Shown here: piece after piece, positions 26,105-36,384 of the stretch
Numbering within the stretch: the stretch's first letter is position 1
Layout of the letters: each line of letters opens with the position of its first letter
Source: Ornithinibacillus caprae
Lineage (GTDB): Bacteria > Bacillota > Bacilli > Bacillales > Amphibacillaceae
NCBI RefSeq assembly: GCF_009728145.1
Contig: NZ_WOCA01000018.1
Span: forward strand, 1-64,000
Direction: 5' to 3'
Length of the DNA: 64,000 nt
Translations under genes and position numbers: made by a program
Notes under the pieces: model-generated
Database searches by the model: none
What the model was told of the DNA's origin: nothing
The model's input: the letters and a program-made list of their open reading frames with translations, nothing else

Positions 26105-26719
26105 TTAATATCGGAGAAATTCTTTTAATGTTTCTTTGGTAAAGTTTTCTTTGATTCCTTTCTTATTAAGAAAATAGTCCATTATCTCATCTTGCTTATA
26201 ACCAAGCTCCATAACTCCCTGAGCAATAGTAGACAAATAGGCTGCAGATGGCGTATTTATTTCCATGTTCCCCATTGGTTCATTCGTAGTAAACGTAAAC
26301 ATTGGAGCACCATTCAGTTCACCCAAATAAACGATCCTACCATACCAACCATCCCCTATAGATAAGAAACCATTAGTCATTACCTTTTGAAAGTTAATAT
26401 CAATAAAATCACAATTATTTTCTTGGGCAACAACCTCAGTAAATTGTTCATCGGTAATCAAGTACTTTCTACCTATAGTTGGCTCATTCTTCGTTATGGA
26501 ATGATCAATAAACGCTACTCCACCTAATCCCCATTTACTTCGTTGCTTGGAGAAGTAAAGAGCATAAGGCATTTCTACTTTCCCGCTTGCCTTTGGTGGC
26601 GTTTTATCCGTACAACCTACTTCTGGTCTATCAGCACCAGGTGGACGTTCGCCATTGATATAGCACATAAATCGATCTTTACATAGATTAGAACCATAGC
26701 TTACATACCAAACATCCAT
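26105..26719 (-). CDS. Gamma-glutamylcyclotransferase-like fold protein
   Basis: 204 residues. It begins WYVSYGSNLCKDRF, the YxxYGSNL signature of the gamma-glutamylcyclotransferase/AIG2 fold, which releases 5-oxoproline from gamma-glutamyl amides. The core GVAFIDH and YLITDEQFTEVVAQEN segments fit. The usual catalytic Glu is probably the one in the VVAQEN region, but I cannot assign it firmly. It lies 14 bp downstream of a Nudix gene, so they are co-transcribed. A metabolite-repair role is possible. Confidence 0.7.
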   Translation of the reverse strand: MDVWYVSYGSNLCKDRFMCYINGERPPGADRPEVGCTDKTPPKASGKVEMPYALYFSKQRSKWGLGGVAFIDHSITKNEPTIGRKYLITDEQFTEVVAQENNCDFIDINFQKVMTNGFLSIGDGWYGRIVYLGELNGAPMFTFTTNEPMGNMEINTPSAAYLSTIAQGVMELGYKQDEIMDYFLNKKGIKENFTKETLKEFLRY

Positions 26720-26733
26720 AAGTATCTTTCCCC

Positions 26734-27201
26734 CTATTGATCTATTGTCAGAAACATTGTGTGTTTTGGAAGATCGTTTAATCCTTCCCTTAAAAATGCT
26801 GGATACAATTCTATTTCACTTAATTGACTAATAGGGAACCATTGGTAAATCAATACACGCTCCCCTTCCTTCCCATAAAAAGGGTCCTTACCTTTGTATA
26901 TCGGACCATCTATTCTTACTTTATAATAAGCGGCAATCTCATGAAATGCTTCCCCTTCAAAATCGAAAAAGTTTTCCGTAAACCATAATAAGCGTTCAAC
27001 CGAAACATCGACATCTAGTTCTTCTTTCATCTCTCTAACAGCCGTTTTCCCTGTACTTTCAAACATTTCTACTCTTCCACCGGGAAGTGCCCAATGTTCA
27101 TCATATTCATTTTTATGTAACAATACACGTTCATCATCCATAGCGATTACACCAGTACGAAAATTAAACTTTCCCTCTCCAATACGTGTGGAAATATCCA
27201 T
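26734..27201 (-). CDS. Nudix hydrolase
   Basis: 155 residues with a complete Nudix box beginning at GRVEMFESTGKTAVREMKEE, in which the usual final Gly is Asp (ELDVDV). Nudix enzymes cleave nucleoside diphosphates linked to another group. The preceding strand HWALPGGRVEMF is typical. The start follows AAAAGGGG. First gene of a two-gene unit with the GGCT-like protein. Substrate not determinable. Confidence 0.9.
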   Translation of the reverse strand: MDISTRIGEGKFNFRTGVIAMDDERVLLHKNEYDEHWALPGGRVEMFESTGKTAVREMKEELDVDVSVERLLWFTENFFDFEGEAFHEIAAYYKVRIDGPIYKGKDPFYGKEGERVLIYQWFPISQLSEIELYPAFLREGLNDLPKHTMFLTIDQ

Positions 27202-27375
27202 TTCACAACCCCTTTTCCTTTTTGTATAATCATTCTGAACTTTTGGTTAAAAATAATCAACTAATATCTAATTTAGATTAAAAATGTAGAAATTGTGTCA
27301 ACTGAAGGAAATTACTTATTTGTGATACGGATCATGATATAATGCTAAATAGCAAGAGACAAGGAGTGGACTTAC

Positions 27376-27906
27376 ATGAAATTAAAAACAATCGGAGTTA
27401 GTTTATTGTTTGCTTTTTTGTTAGTAGCTTGTGGGGATACAGACGAAGATAACACTGTACAAGAAAGCGATATAGAAAATATGAAAGAGTTAGTACAAGA
27501 ATACAGTACTGGTAACTTTGAGGATGAAACTGCTTCTATTACATCAACACAATTAATCGTAACTGAAAATGATGAAAATGAAACGGTTTATGAACTGCCT
27601 GAAGAAGAATTTTTCGTATCTATCGCCCCCTACATCAATGAAACCCATCCATGTACAAACCATAGCTTAACAGGTTGTCAAGGTGAAATGGTCGAGGAAG
27701 AATTTGATGTTTATATTGAAGATACAGAAGGTAACGTAGTTGTAGATGAAACATTATCAACCATGGAGAATGGATTTTTTGACCTATGGCTACCACGAGA
27801 CAAAACATACTCCATTACAATTAAACAAGATGGAAAAGTAGTTGAGTCAGAATTCTCTACATTTGAAAATGATTGTACTTGTATTACAACGTTGCAGTTA
27901 CTATAG
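27376..27906 (+). CDS. cueP: CueP-like copper-related lipoprotein
   Basis: 176 residues; a signal peptide ends in lipobox LVAC (Cys19). The C-terminal domain has THPCTNHSLTGCQGEM and a late NDCTCITTLQL; these Cys/His clusters match the CueP family, which binds copper outside the membrane. The N-terminal 75 residues are acidic. AAGGAG precedes the ATG. No copper exporter gene lies nearby, so a role in copper handling is family-based. Confidence 0.82.
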   Translation: MKLKTIGVSLLFAFLLVACGDTDEDNTVQESDIENMKELVQEYSTGNFEDETASITSTQLIVTENDENETVYELPEEEFFVSIAPYINETHPCTNHSLTGCQGEMVEEEFDVYIEDTEGNVVVDETLSTMENGFFDLWLPRDKTYSITIKQDGKVVESEFSTFENDCTCITTLQLL

Positions 27907-27953
27907 ATATTTGCCAACCGGCTTGGTTCTTATCCGATTCGGTTATATACAAC

Positions 27954-27982
27954 AAAAAGGAGCCCTTTACAGGCTCCTTTTT
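27954..27982. terminator. Bidirectional terminator
   Basis: AAAAAGGAGCC pairs perfectly with GGCTCCTTTTT between the convergent CueP-like and SASP genes. Confidence 0.92.
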
Positions 27983-27990
27983 CGCGTATG

Positions 27991-28188
27991 CTACTGTTTT
28001 GAATTTTGCATACTAGATTCGGCAAGTTTGATCATTCGTTTGACCATCTCGCCCCCCACAGATCCGTTCTCACGTGCAGTCGTGTCCGCCCCAGGCTGAA
28101 CACCGAATTCGTTTGCAATTTCCTCTTTCATGCGGTCCATTGCATTTTGCGCACCTGGCACTAACAATTTATTATTGTTTCTTGCCAT
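27991..28188 (-). CDS. Alpha/beta-type small acid-soluble spore protein
   Basis: 65 residues, [20 protein letters not shown] then [10 protein letters not shown] and later [20 protein letters not shown]. These are the DNA-binding helices and the EFGV germination-protease cleavage region of alpha/beta SASPs. They coat spore DNA against UV and heat and are degraded to amino acids on germination. Strong AAGGAGTG ribosome site. Expression is expected from a forespore (sigma-G) promoter, but I could not pick boxes with confidence. It shows that the organism makes endospores. Confidence 0.96.
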   Translation of the reverse strand: MARNNNKLLVPGAQNAMDRMKEEIANEFGVQPGADTTARENGSVGGEMVKRMIKLAESSMQNSKQ

Positions 28189-28272
28189 CCTTGATCACTC
28201 CTTGTGGGTTTTGTGAACAGAAATAATTCTGTTCCTCTCTAGTTTTTGATGGTTGAACAAATATATACGGAA

Positions 28273-30666
28273 TTACTCTGGTACTAACTGCAACGTCTTC
28301 CCTTCCTCCGGATTCAATGTCGTAACATGGTATTCACCATGAACCCAATTATCTAATTGATCGTGATACCATTCACTTCGAAAATGTCCTTCTTGACCTG
28401 GTCCAACAATATGATATCCAACATTCATGTCACTTGTATCAATAACAAATCGCCATGAGGCTCCATGATTTACTTCACCCGTGTTTGCATTATATGCTGC
28501 TGCCATTGGTGTCACAGCACTTCCCCCGACTGGAAGAGGATCCTCTCGATTAAAGAAATAAGCAAGAACGGGATGGATTCCGGATAATGGATGGTCAAAA
28601 TGTACATGATGAAAATCCCCCCAGCGCCAAGTGGTAACGTCCTCCCCGTACGATTCGGAAAGCTTCCTAATTGTATTTTCCAAGGAATCTTTTAAAACCG
28701 ATTCTATTCCTCCGTTTTCCTCGATCCAAATTGACGTTTCACCTTTTATTGCTTTTCGAAGTAGTTCATCGGTTGTTTGTCCACGACTGCCAAACAACCC
28801 CATAACACTTTCAGGAATTTCATCGTGATATAATATAGCTTCCATTTCATCCAGCCAATGATGAAAAATTAATGGTTGTTCAAAATCGACATGATCCATG
28901 AAATTCCATTCTTCTAATGAAGCTAAAGCTCGTTCTTCATTCGATCCTAGTTCAACATCTTTTAATGTCTCTATAAATAATGGAACAAACTCCCTAGCTT
29001 GCAAATTAGTAATATCCATTTGCAGTGCCTGCATATCTTCTACAGTTAGCCGATCCGTGTCTTCTAATACTTCCGCTATTCGTTCAAACCGGTATGGCTG
29101 TGCCCAAACATTACTAATATGGTACGGGTAATCCTCACCAATAATTTTATTATTTGCCGTAGCAATAAATCCTTTATCTGGATTCACAACACGCGGTAAT
29201 TCATCGAATGGAATATAGCCTTGCCACTCATGCTCTGCTTCCCAACCAGGTAAAGGTAATAGCGCATCTTCCCCTTCTTGGTATATCGGTATAAGCCCAT
29301 TTGCTTTATAAGCAATCGTCCCATCCGTTGAAGCAAATACAAAGTTCTGTGCAGGGACAAGGAATTTCTCTAATCCTTTTTCAAACTCGTCCCAGTTGGA
29401 TGCACGATTGATTTCCAAAATCGCTTCTAATTCAGTTGTTGGATCTAATGCTGTCCAACGTAAGGATAAAACCGTATTTTTCCCACTATCCTCAGCAAAT
29501 TCAGAAACGATTGGTCCATTTCTCGTTTCTACTACTTGATAATCAATTGTTTCTCCATCTTTTACACGGATTGGTTCATCAATAATCGTCGCTTCTTCCC
29601 ATTGCTCCTCATATAAGTATTCATTTGGATTATCAGGATTTCGCTTTTCAATATATAGTTGTTGTACATCTGGACCTGTATTTGTTACTCCCCATGCTAT
29701 CTGATCATTATGACCTAAAATGATTCCTGGTACTCCAGCGAAAATAACGCCACTTACATTCATGTCGTCCGTCTCCAAATGCATTTGGAGCCATATAGAC
29801 GGGGTAGCTAAACCAAGGTGTGGATCATCCGCAAGTAATGGGAGTCCAGAATCCGTCTTTTCCCCACTAACAACCCAGTTATTACTACCATTAAATGCAT
29901 GTGGAATCACGGCATGTTCAAAACTTGCTGCTATATCAATTTCATCTTCTCCAATAATCGTTGGCTTGCTTTCGGGATAGTTTGGAAATAATTCATATGC
30001 TTTTTCTTCGTCGAATCGATTCAATGCATCATAATTAAATGCTTGTCGTTCCCAATTCCCCCCTAAATCGAAAGCCATAAATTTACCTATAGTCAAGGAA
30101 TCAATTGGTGTCCATGGTTCAGGGTTTGCTCCCATCAGCAAAAATTCAACTGGTAAGCTATTTGTATCTATTGCTTCCTCCATATATGCATTAACTCCAT
30201 TTGCAAACCACTCTAAAACTTGTTTATTTTCTTCTGAGTATATATCATATGATTTTTCTGCTGCTCTTCTTAATCCCAAGGTACGAAAATATTTATCCTG
30301 GTTAACAGCTGCTTCCCCGACAACTTCACTCAGCGTTCCAGAGGCTTGTCTACGGGATAATTCCATTTGAAACATTCTATTTTGAGCCTGTAAATATCCT
30401 TGTGCTATATATAAATCATGATCACTAGTTGCTTTAATATGTGGAATTCCATGCTCGTCTGTAATAACTAAAACTTCATCCTCTAGCATTGGTAGGGTAA
30501 TTGTTCCTTCTATCTTAGGTAATGATTTGTTTATGTATCCGTTTACAAAAAGGAACGCTGTAATAGTTATGATCAGCATACCTCCAGCTATGATAAGACT
30601 ATACTTCTTCCAATTTCGTTTTCTCTTCTTTTTCGGCTCAGTCAATACACGTTCCGCTTGATTCAA
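28273..30666 (-). CDS. Penicillin-acylase-family Ntn-hydrolase, membrane-anchored
   Basis: 797 residues, TTG start with AAAGGGGG upstream. A basic head and one membrane segment (about 23-44) place the enzyme outside the cell. Chain A carries VLVITDEHGIPHIKATSDHD. Autocatalytic cleavage is expected at Gly260-Ser261 in AFNGSNNWVVSGEKT, making Ser261 the N-terminal nucleophile of chain B. ADDPHLGL and a conserved WGVTNTGPD follow. Such enzymes hydrolyse N-acyl amides, including beta-lactam side chains or acyl-homoserine lactones; the natural substrate is unknown. Single gene. Confidence 0.92.
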   Translation of the reverse strand: MNQAERVLTEPKKKRKRNWKKYSLIIAGGMLIITITAFLFVNGYINKSLPKIEGTITLPMLEDEVLVITDEHGIPHIKATSDHDLYIAQGYLQAQNRMFQMELSRRQASGTLSEVVGEAAVNQDKYFRTLGLRRAAEKSYDIYSEENKQVLEWFANGVNAYMEEAIDTNSLPVEFLLMGANPEPWTPIDSLTIGKFMAFDLGGNWERQAFNYDALNRFDEEKAYELFPNYPESKPTIIGEDEIDIAASFEHAVIPHAFNGSNNWVVSGEKTDSGLPLLADDPHLGLATPSIWLQMHLETDDMNVSGVIFAGVPGIILGHNDQIAWGVTNTGPDVQQLYIEKRNPDNPNEYLYEEQWEEATIIDEPIRVKDGETIDYQVVETRNGPIVSEFAEDSGKNTVLSLRWTALDPTTELEAILEINRASNWDEFEKGLEKFLVPAQNFVFASTDGTIAYKANGLIPIYQEGEDALLPLPGWEAEHEWQGYIPFDELPRVVNPDKGFIATANNKIIGEDYPYHISNVWAQPYRFERIAEVLEDTDRLTVEDMQALQMDITNLQAREFVPLFIETLKDVELGSNEERALASLEEWNFMDHVDFEQPLIFHHWLDEMEAILYHDEIPESVMGLFGSRGQTTDELLRKAIKGETSIWIEENGGIESVLKDSLENTIRKLSESYGEDVTTWRWGDFHHVHFDHPLSGIHPVLAYFFNREDPLPVGGSAVTPMAAAYNANTGEVNHGASWRFVIDTSDMNVGYHIVGPGQEGHFRSEWYHDQLDNWVHGEYHVTTLNPEEGKTLQLVPE

Positions 30667-30888
30667 ATACTTTTCCCCCTTTTTCGTTTCTTAAAATTCA
30701 GATAAATTAAATGTATTATATCATATAATGAACGATCATTCATTATTTTCCTTATGTATTGTGATGTGCACCTTATTCTTAAAAACATACTACCTCGTAT
30801 ACTGTTTCACTCAAAAACTGCTGTCATTATAACAGATTAACTAACTTAAAATGCTGGTAATATAAGACAAACAGAAATCTACACAAAT

Positions 30889-30906
30889 TTGTTACATTTT
30901 TCACAA
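30889..30906 (+). promoter_or_regulatory. Rex-like operator upstream of pflB
   Basis: TTGTTACATTTTTCACAA is close to the Rex consensus TTGTGAANNNNTTCACAA, with the right half perfect and two differences on the left. It lies about 103 bp before the pflB start. Rex represses fermentation genes when NADH is low, so control of pflBA by redox state is plausible. Confidence 0.5.
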
Positions 30907-31008
30907 TGATATTTTGGAATACATGTTATTATGTATTTAAGAAAGTAATTATTTTGATTTGAATTGCTCATTATTTCACAAATTAATTAATAAGTTGGAG
31001 GGATTTAA

Positions 31009-33246
31009 ATGGCTACAAAAGCATGGATAGGGTTTTTAGGAGAAAAATGGAAAAAAGAAATTGATGTACGTGATTTTATCATTCAAAACTACTCCCCTTA
31101 TTTAGAGGATGAGTCCTTCTTAGTTGGTCCTACAGAAAACACGAAGCAGCTTTGGGAACAAGTAATGGATTTAACAAAACAAGAACGTGAAAATGGTGGA
31201 GTCCTAAATATGGATACTTCCATTGTTTCTACCATTACATCTCATGGTCCAGGATATTTAAATAAAGAAGTTGAAAAAGTTGTTGGTTTTCAAACAGACG
31301 AACCATTCAAACGATCACTTCAACCATTTGGTGGAATTCGAATGGCAAAAGCCGCTTTAGAATCATATGGTTACGAAATAGATGAAGATGTAGAGCATGT
31401 TTTTACTGATTATCGAAAAACGCATAATCAAGGGGTATTTGATGCATATACACCAGAAATGAAACTAGCACGTAAAGCAGGGATTATTACTGGATTGCCG
31501 GATGCTTATGGACGTGGCCGTATCATAGGTGACTACCGAAGAGTGGCATTATACGGTGTCGATCGATTAATCAAAGCAAAGCAAGATGACTTAGCGATCA
31601 TTGGTGGAAATGGTGTCATGTCTGATGACGTCATTCGTGACCGTGAAGAAACAATGGAGCAAATTCGTGCATTACAAGAGTTGAAACAACTAGCTAATCT
31701 GTATGGTTATGACATTACAGAACCAGCAACAAATGCACATGAAGCTTTTCAATGGTTATATTTTGCCTATTTAGCAGCCATTAAAGAACAAAATGGTGCA
31801 GCTATGAGTCTGGGGCGAGTTTCTACCTTCTTAGACATTTACATGGAACGGGATATTCTAAATGGTGTGATGACCGAAGAGGAAGCACAAGAACTAGTTG
31901 ATCACTTTGTTATGAAACTTCGTTTAGTCAAATTTGCTCGTACACCAGATTATAATGAACTATTTAGCGGAGACCCAACATGGGTAACAGAATCCATTGG
32001 AGGTATCTCTAAGGATGGTACACCACTTGTTACCAAAAACTCGTTTAGATTTTTACACACGTTAACAAATTTGGGACCTGCTCCAGAGCCTAACTTAACC
32101 GTATTATGGTCTGAAAAATTACCAGATAAATTTAAACGTTTTTGCGCGAACATGTCCATTCAAACTAGCTCCATACAATATGAAAATGATGATATTATGC
32201 GTGACATCTACGGAGACGATTATGGTATTGCTTGCTGCGTTTCACCTATGGAAATCGGTAAACAAATGCAATTTTTTGGTGCACGAGCTAATCTAGCAAA
32301 AGCATTATTATATGCAATTAATGGTGGTAAAGATGAAAAATTAGGTATTCAAGTAGCACCTTCCTATGAACCAATTACTTCTGAGTATCTTGATTATGAG
32401 GAAGTGATAAGTAAATATGACAATATGTTAGATTGGCTTGCCGGTTTATATGTCAATTCATTGAATGTCATTCACTATATGCATGACAGATACAGCTACG
32501 AACGATTAGAAATGGCATTACACGACCGAGAGGTGCTCCGTACGATGGCTTGTGGTGTTGCTGGATTGTCTGTGGTAGCTGATTCATTAAGTGCAATCAA
32601 ATATGCAAAAGTAAAACCGATTCGTGATGAGCACGGTATAGCAGTTGATTTTGTAACTGAAGGTGAATTTCCGAAATACGGAAATAACGACGATCGTGTT
32701 GATGAAATTGCAGTTAATCTCGTGAAACGATTCATGAATAAAATTAAGCAACATAAAACCTATCGTAATGCTGTACCAACACAATCTATTTTAACCATTA
32801 CATCTAATGTGGTTTATGGTAAGAAAACTGGTACAACGCCAGATGGTAGAAAAGCTGGCGAACCATTTGCACCAGGAGCAAACCCAATGCATGGACGCGA
32901 CACCAAAGGTGCTCTGGCATCCTTAACTTCGGTTGCTAAACTGCCATTCGACTATTCTATGGATGGAATTAGTAATACATTTTCCATCGTACCAAAAGCA
33001 TTAGGAAGAGATGATGACATAAGAAAAGTAAACCTAGTAGGTTTATTAGATGGCTATACCATCAAAGGGGGACACCACTTAAACATTAACGTTTTTGAAC
33101 GGGAGACCTTATTAGATGCAATGGATCATCCTGAGAAATACCCTCAGTTAACAATCCGAGTATCCGGATATGCGGTTAACTTTATCAAACTAACCAGAGA
33201 ACAACAAATAGACGTCATCAACCGCACATTCCACGAAAGCCGCTAG
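31009..33246 (+). CDS. pflB: Pyruvate formate-lyase (formate C-acetyltransferase)
   Basis: 745-residue glycyl-radical enzyme converting pyruvate and CoA to acetyl-CoA and formate under anaerobic conditions. The active-site pair Cys409-Cys410 lies in [15 protein letters not shown], and the radical glycine, Gly720, in [13 protein letters not shown] near the C-terminus. Length matches the family. GGAGGG precedes the ATG. The activase gene follows. The enzyme indicates that the organism can ferment, consistent with a facultative anaerobe. Confidence 0.97.
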   Translation: MATKAWIGFLGEKWKKEIDVRDFIIQNYSPYLEDESFLVGPTENTKQLWEQVMDLTKQERENGGVLNMDTSIVSTITSHGPGYLNKEVEKVVGFQTDEPFKRSLQPFGGIRMAKAALESYGYEIDEDVEHVFTDYRKTHNQGVFDAYTPEMKLARKAGIITGLPDAYGRGRIIGDYRRVALYGVDRLIKAKQDDLAIIGGNGVMSDDVIRDREETMEQIRALQELKQLANLYGYDITEPATNAHEAFQWLYFAYLAAIKEQNGAAMSLGRVSTFLDIYMERDILNGVMTEEEAQELVDHFVMKLRLVKFARTPDYNELFSGDPTWVTESIGGISKDGTPLVTKNSFRFLHTLTNLGPAPEPNLTVLWSEKLPDKFKRFCANMSIQTSSIQYENDDIMRDIYGDDYGIACCVSPMEIGKQMQFFGARANLAKALLYAINGGKDEKLGIQVAPSYEPITSEYLDYEEVISKYDNMLDWLAGLYVNSLNVIHYMHDRYSYERLEMALHDREVLRTMACGVAGLSVVADSLSAIKYAKVKPIRDEHGIAVDFVTEGEFPKYGNNDDRVDEIAVNLVKRFMNKIKQHKTYRNAVPTQSILTITSNVVYGKKTGTTPDGRKAGEPFAPGANPMHGRDTKGALASLTSVAKLPFDYSMDGISNTFSIVPKALGRDDDIRKVNLVGLLDGYTIKGGHHLNINVFERETLLDAMDHPEKYPQLTIRVSGYAVNFIKLTREQQIDVINRTFHESR

Positions 33247-33261
33247 CATTTTATTCGAGGA

Positions 33262-33300
33262 GTGCCTGTCACTTGTCGATTTTCGACAAGTGACAGGCAC
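33262..33300. repeat. Perfect 18-bp inverted repeat inside the pfl operon
   Basis: GTGCCTGTCACTTGTCGA (33262-33279) pairs with its exact complement at 33283-33300 around a 3-nt loop. There is no T-run, so it is not a classic terminator; it may stabilise the pflB mRNA or dampen read-through into pflA. The same arm occurs alone at 51213-51230, so it is a dispersed repeat. Confidence 0.9.
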
Positions 33301-33361
33301 CGGCCAAGTCTTTATGTAGATTGCCTTCGTTACATCTGCCAAATAAGGGGAGGATTTCAAA

Positions 33362-34111
33362 ATGAAAGGTAGAATTCATTCTGTTGAAACTTGTGGGACA
33401 CTTGATGGTCCTGGAATACGTTATGTTTTATTTATGCAAGGGTGCTTGTTGCGTTGCCAATTTTGCCATAATCCAGACACATGGAAAATGGGTGATGGTA
33501 AGGAAGTAACGGTCGAAGAATTAATGAAAGACATAACGTCCTACCTTCCCTTCTTTCAAGCATCAGGCGGTGGTGTTACTGTGAGTGGTGGAGAACCACT
33601 CTTGCATACGAAATTTTTAGTTGAGCTGTTTAAAGAACTTAAAAAATATGATATTCATACAACAATTGATACTTCAGGAGGATGTTTTTCACGCTCTCCA
33701 TCCTTCTTAACATCATTAGATGAACTTCTTAGTCTAACTGATTTAGTTTTACTAGATTTAAAACAAATAGATCCACTTAAACACAAAAAATTGACTGGAC
33801 TATCCAATGAACATATTCTAGACTTCGCTAATTATCTAGCTGAGAAAGAAGTCCCTATTTGGGTTCGCCATGTGCTTGTACCAGGAAAATCCGATTTTGA
33901 TGAAGACCTATACAATTTATCTGATTTCATTCAAACTCTACCCAATGTAGAAAAGGTAGAAGTATTGCCTTACCACAAATTAGGCGTTTACAAATGGGAA
34001 GCTTTAGGATATGAATATCCTTTAGAAGGTGTTGAACCCCCTACCGCAGATCGAGTAAGAAATGCAGAAGCTATTCTATCAAGATCCATTAAGGCATGGA
34101 AAGTAGGATAA
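33362..34111 (+). CDS. pflA: Pyruvate formate-lyase activating enzyme
   Basis: 249-residue radical-SAM enzyme that installs the glycyl radical on PflB. The 4Fe-4S cluster ligands are Cys28, Cys32 and Cys35 in [15 protein letters not shown]. The SAM-binding motif [10 protein letters not shown] and a later [15 protein letters not shown] block fit the family. GGGGAGGATTTC precedes the ATG. It lies 115 bp after pflB, with a strong inverted repeat between, so it is co-expressed but perhaps at a lower level. Confidence 0.95.
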   Translation: MKGRIHSVETCGTLDGPGIRYVLFMQGCLLRCQFCHNPDTWKMGDGKEVTVEELMKDITSYLPFFQASGGGVTVSGGEPLLHTKFLVELFKELKKYDIHTTIDTSGGCFSRSPSFLTSLDELLSLTDLVLLDLKQIDPLKHKKLTGLSNEHILDFANYLAEKEVPIWVRHVLVPGKSDFDEDLYNLSDFIQTLPNVEKVEVLPYHKLGVYKWEALGYEYPLEGVEPPTADRVRNAEAILSRSIKAWKVG

Positions 34112-34174
34112 GTTTGAAAACTTGAGTGTAGTAACTATTCGTTCATAACTAACTGAGCATAGAGTTTAACCATT

Positions 34175-34218
34175 ATGAGTATGAAAAAGCTGGCGTTAAA
34201 CAGCTTTTTCATACTCAT
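34175..34218. terminator. Bidirectional terminator after pflA
   Basis: A perfect 18-bp stem (ATGAGTATGAAAAAGCTG with CAGCTTTTTCATACTCAT) and an 8-nt loop between the convergent pflA and PhnB-like genes. Confidence 0.9.
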
Positions 34219-34240
34219 ATTTATTCCAGTAACATAATTT

Positions 34241-35152
34241 TTAGTTACCATTAAATGCTTCTTTTAATTTTTCTATATCAAATTTTTTCATTTTAAGAAA
34301 TGCTTTTGTTAATCGATCCATTTGTTCGTTTGTCCCATTTGCCATCATTTCACTCATAACTTCTGGCCAAATTTGCCAAGAGACACCGTACTTATCTTTC
34401 AACCACCCACATTGTTCTGCTTTTGGATCTGAGGATAGCTTTTCCCAGTAATAATCAATCTCTGCTTGATTTTCGCATTGGACTAAAAGTGAAATGGCTT
34501 CATTAAATTTGTAGGTATGCGACTGAGCACTATCCATAGCAGCAAACCATTGTTTCTCTAGCATAAAATCTGTAAACATCAATGTCCCTTCTTTGTCCGG
34601 CTCCATGCCTGCTGGGTACCGTGCGATACTCCCTCGTCTTGACTCATTGAAAACAGACAGATAAAAATCACTGGCTTCCTCTGCCTTACCGCACACATCT
34701 TGCACATACATCAATGAAGGTACGATAAATGGTCGTTCTTCACCATCTGGGTTGGTGAGAATCAGTTGCCATGTCAGGCCATACTTATCCTGAATCCATC
34801 CGTAGCGCTTACTAAATGGATATTCTTGAAGTGGCATAAGTGGAGTACCACCTTGGGACAACTTTTCCCAAAGTTGATCTAAATTTCCCCTAGCGTTCTC
34901 ATCTCTAGAAGGATCAAAATTTACAAAAAAAGAAATCGATGGATTGAAATGAAAATGTGGTCCTCCATTTATAGCCATGAATGAATATCCCGCGAGATTA
35001 AAAGAAACGGTGTCACTATCACCAGATGGTGTATCATGAATCGTTGTGATATTGGTGATTTTAGAATTTGGAAATATGGATGTATAGAATTGTGCAGCTT
35101 CTTTTGCTTCTTGATTAAACCATAAATGTGGGACAATTTTTTGTTCTATCAT
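34241..35152 (-). CDS. Tandem PhnB/3-demethylubiquinone-methyltransferase-like VOC protein
   Basis: 303 residues with two copies of the PhnB-type vicinal-oxygen-chelate domain: KIVPHLWFNQEAKEAAQFYT starts copy 1, and PSLMYVQDVCGKAEEASDFY starts copy 2 near residue 146. Each contains GYSFMAxNGG- or KQWFAAMDSA-like beta strands. Annotated relatives are called 3-demethylubiquinone-9 3-methyltransferase, but the domain is not a methyltransferase; the function is unknown. It follows the SRPBCC gene by about 30 bp. AGGAGG lies before the ATG. Confidence 0.85.
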   Translation of the reverse strand: MIEQKIVPHLWFNQEAKEAAQFYTSIFPNSKITNITTIHDTPSGDSDTVSFNLAGYSFMAINGGPHFHFNPSISFFVNFDPSRDENARGNLDQLWEKLSQGGTPLMPLQEYPFSKRYGWIQDKYGLTWQLILTNPDGEERPFIVPSLMYVQDVCGKAEEASDFYLSVFNESRRGSIARYPAGMEPDKEGTLMFTDFMLEKQWFAAMDSAQSHTYKFNEAISLLVQCENQAEIDYYWEKLSSDPKAEQCGWLKDKYGVSWQIWPEVMSEMMANGTNEQMDRLTKAFLKMKKFDIEKLKEAFNGN

Positions 35153-35182
35153 TGATATCTCCTCCTTTCAAATGAATGGTAC

Positions 35183-35698
35183 TTATTTTACCTCGTTAAG
35201 ATGCTCTTCTAGACGGTTCCAAGTTTCGGCGATTCCTTGTAACATTCCCATGTCCATGACCGTGTTGAGAGCTTCTGCAGATACATATTCAGCACGATTA
35301 ACTAGTTTCGTCTTTCCATCCAGATCGACGAATTCTAAAGTGATCTCAGATGATGGCATCGTTTCGTTGATAGTACCATCAGCATCAGAGAAGTAATCAG
35401 TGTAACGAATCATCTCTGGTTCGATAATATCCTTGTAAACGACTTTTCCCCATGACTCCATACCATAATACTCTCCTTGATTTTGGTCAATACACTTCAT
35501 ACAAAAATGCCATGTACCACCTGGTCGGAAGTCAATCTTGCAAACTGGAAGGTCCCAGCCGCTTGGTCCCCACCAATGCTTGAGATGCTCAGGTTCTTTA
35601 AACATTTCAAATACGAGTTCGCGGGGTGCATCAAAAGTGCGTTCCAGTATTAACACCTGATCGCCCTCTACTCTAGACTTTAATTCATTCATTGACAT
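35183..35698 (-). CDS. SRPBCC (AHSA1-like) domain protein
   Basis: 171 residues; I chose ATG 35698 (MSMNELKSR) because the ribosome site GGAGGA falls inside the six-codon longer version. ERTFDAPRELVFEMFKEPEH, LKHWWGPSGW and FRPGGTWHFCMKC are diagnostic of AHSA1/SRPBCC ligand-binding domains. This type is often encoded next to an ArsR regulator, as here (35863-36189). The ligand is unknown. The three genes (ArsR, SRPBCC, PhnB-like) form a conserved association in Gram-positive bacteria. Confidence 0.87.
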   Translation of the reverse strand: MSMNELKSRVEGDQVLILERTFDAPRELVFEMFKEPEHLKHWWGPSGWDLPVCKIDFRPGGTWHFCMKCIDQNQGEYYGMESWGKVVYKDIIEPEMIRYTDYFSDADGTINETMPSSEITLEFVDLDGKTKLVNRAEYVSAEALNTVMDMGMLQGIAETWNRLEEHLNEVK

Positions 35699-35862
35699 TC
35701 TAATTCCTCCATTCAATTAGTTAATCTTTCATTTCCTTTTTCCTACACAGCAAAGTTTTCCTTCGTCAAGGATGACTAATTGTCTCTGAATTGGGTGGTA
35801 TTAATTGAAATAATTTCATCTAATTTATCGAAGAGACTTTGCGAATGTTTGCTAACTAGTCA

Positions 35863-36189
35863 TCAATTAAGTGGTTTCTTCCCCTGTAGTACATTGAGAT
35901 AATCATCCAACCGATCCATCTTCGCTTCCCACATTCGACGGTAGGAGTCAAGCCACTTATCCAACTCTTGAAGTGGTTCTGGTCTTAGCTTATATATTCT
36001 ACGATTAGCCATTGCCTGAACCTCGACAAGACCAGCTTCGCTTAAAACGCGAAGGTGCTTCGAAGTTTGGGGCTGGTTTAGCTTTAGCTTCTCCGCAATC
36101 TCTCCTACCGGGAGCGGTTCATCAAGAAGAAGATCGACGATGGCAAGACGATTGGGTTCAGCCAGTGCACTAAATGTTTGTACGTTCAT
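35863..36189 (-). CDS. ArsR-family transcriptional repressor
   Basis: 108-residue winged-helix protein: LAEPNRLAIVDLLLDEPLPV, then the recognition region LKLNQPQTSKHLRVLSEAGL and wing VQAMANRRIYKLR. No metal-binding cysteines are present (ELCVC motif missing), so it is not an arsenic sensor; it likely responds to another signal. It heads the SRPBCC/PhnB-like operon and probably controls it. AAGGAGAG before the ATG. Confidence 0.92.
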   Translation of the reverse strand: MNVQTFSALAEPNRLAIVDLLLDEPLPVGEIAEKLKLNQPQTSKHLRVLSEAGLVEVQAMANRRIYKLRPEPLQELDKWLDSYRRMWEAKMDRLDDYLNVLQGKKPLN

Positions 36190-36384
36190 GTTGCATTCTC
36201 TCCTTACATGTGGATTTTCTCAAAATAAAAGGCGCATGTTGTTACTTGTAGAATACCACCTCTGAGTTTTTAAACTTAACTATGTCGACTTTGTTGTTGA
36301 ATCCATTATTCCACATTAGGAATATTCCTGTCAAGGAATATAGAGATTTTTTTAAAGATAATATAAAATACCTATTTATAGCAC

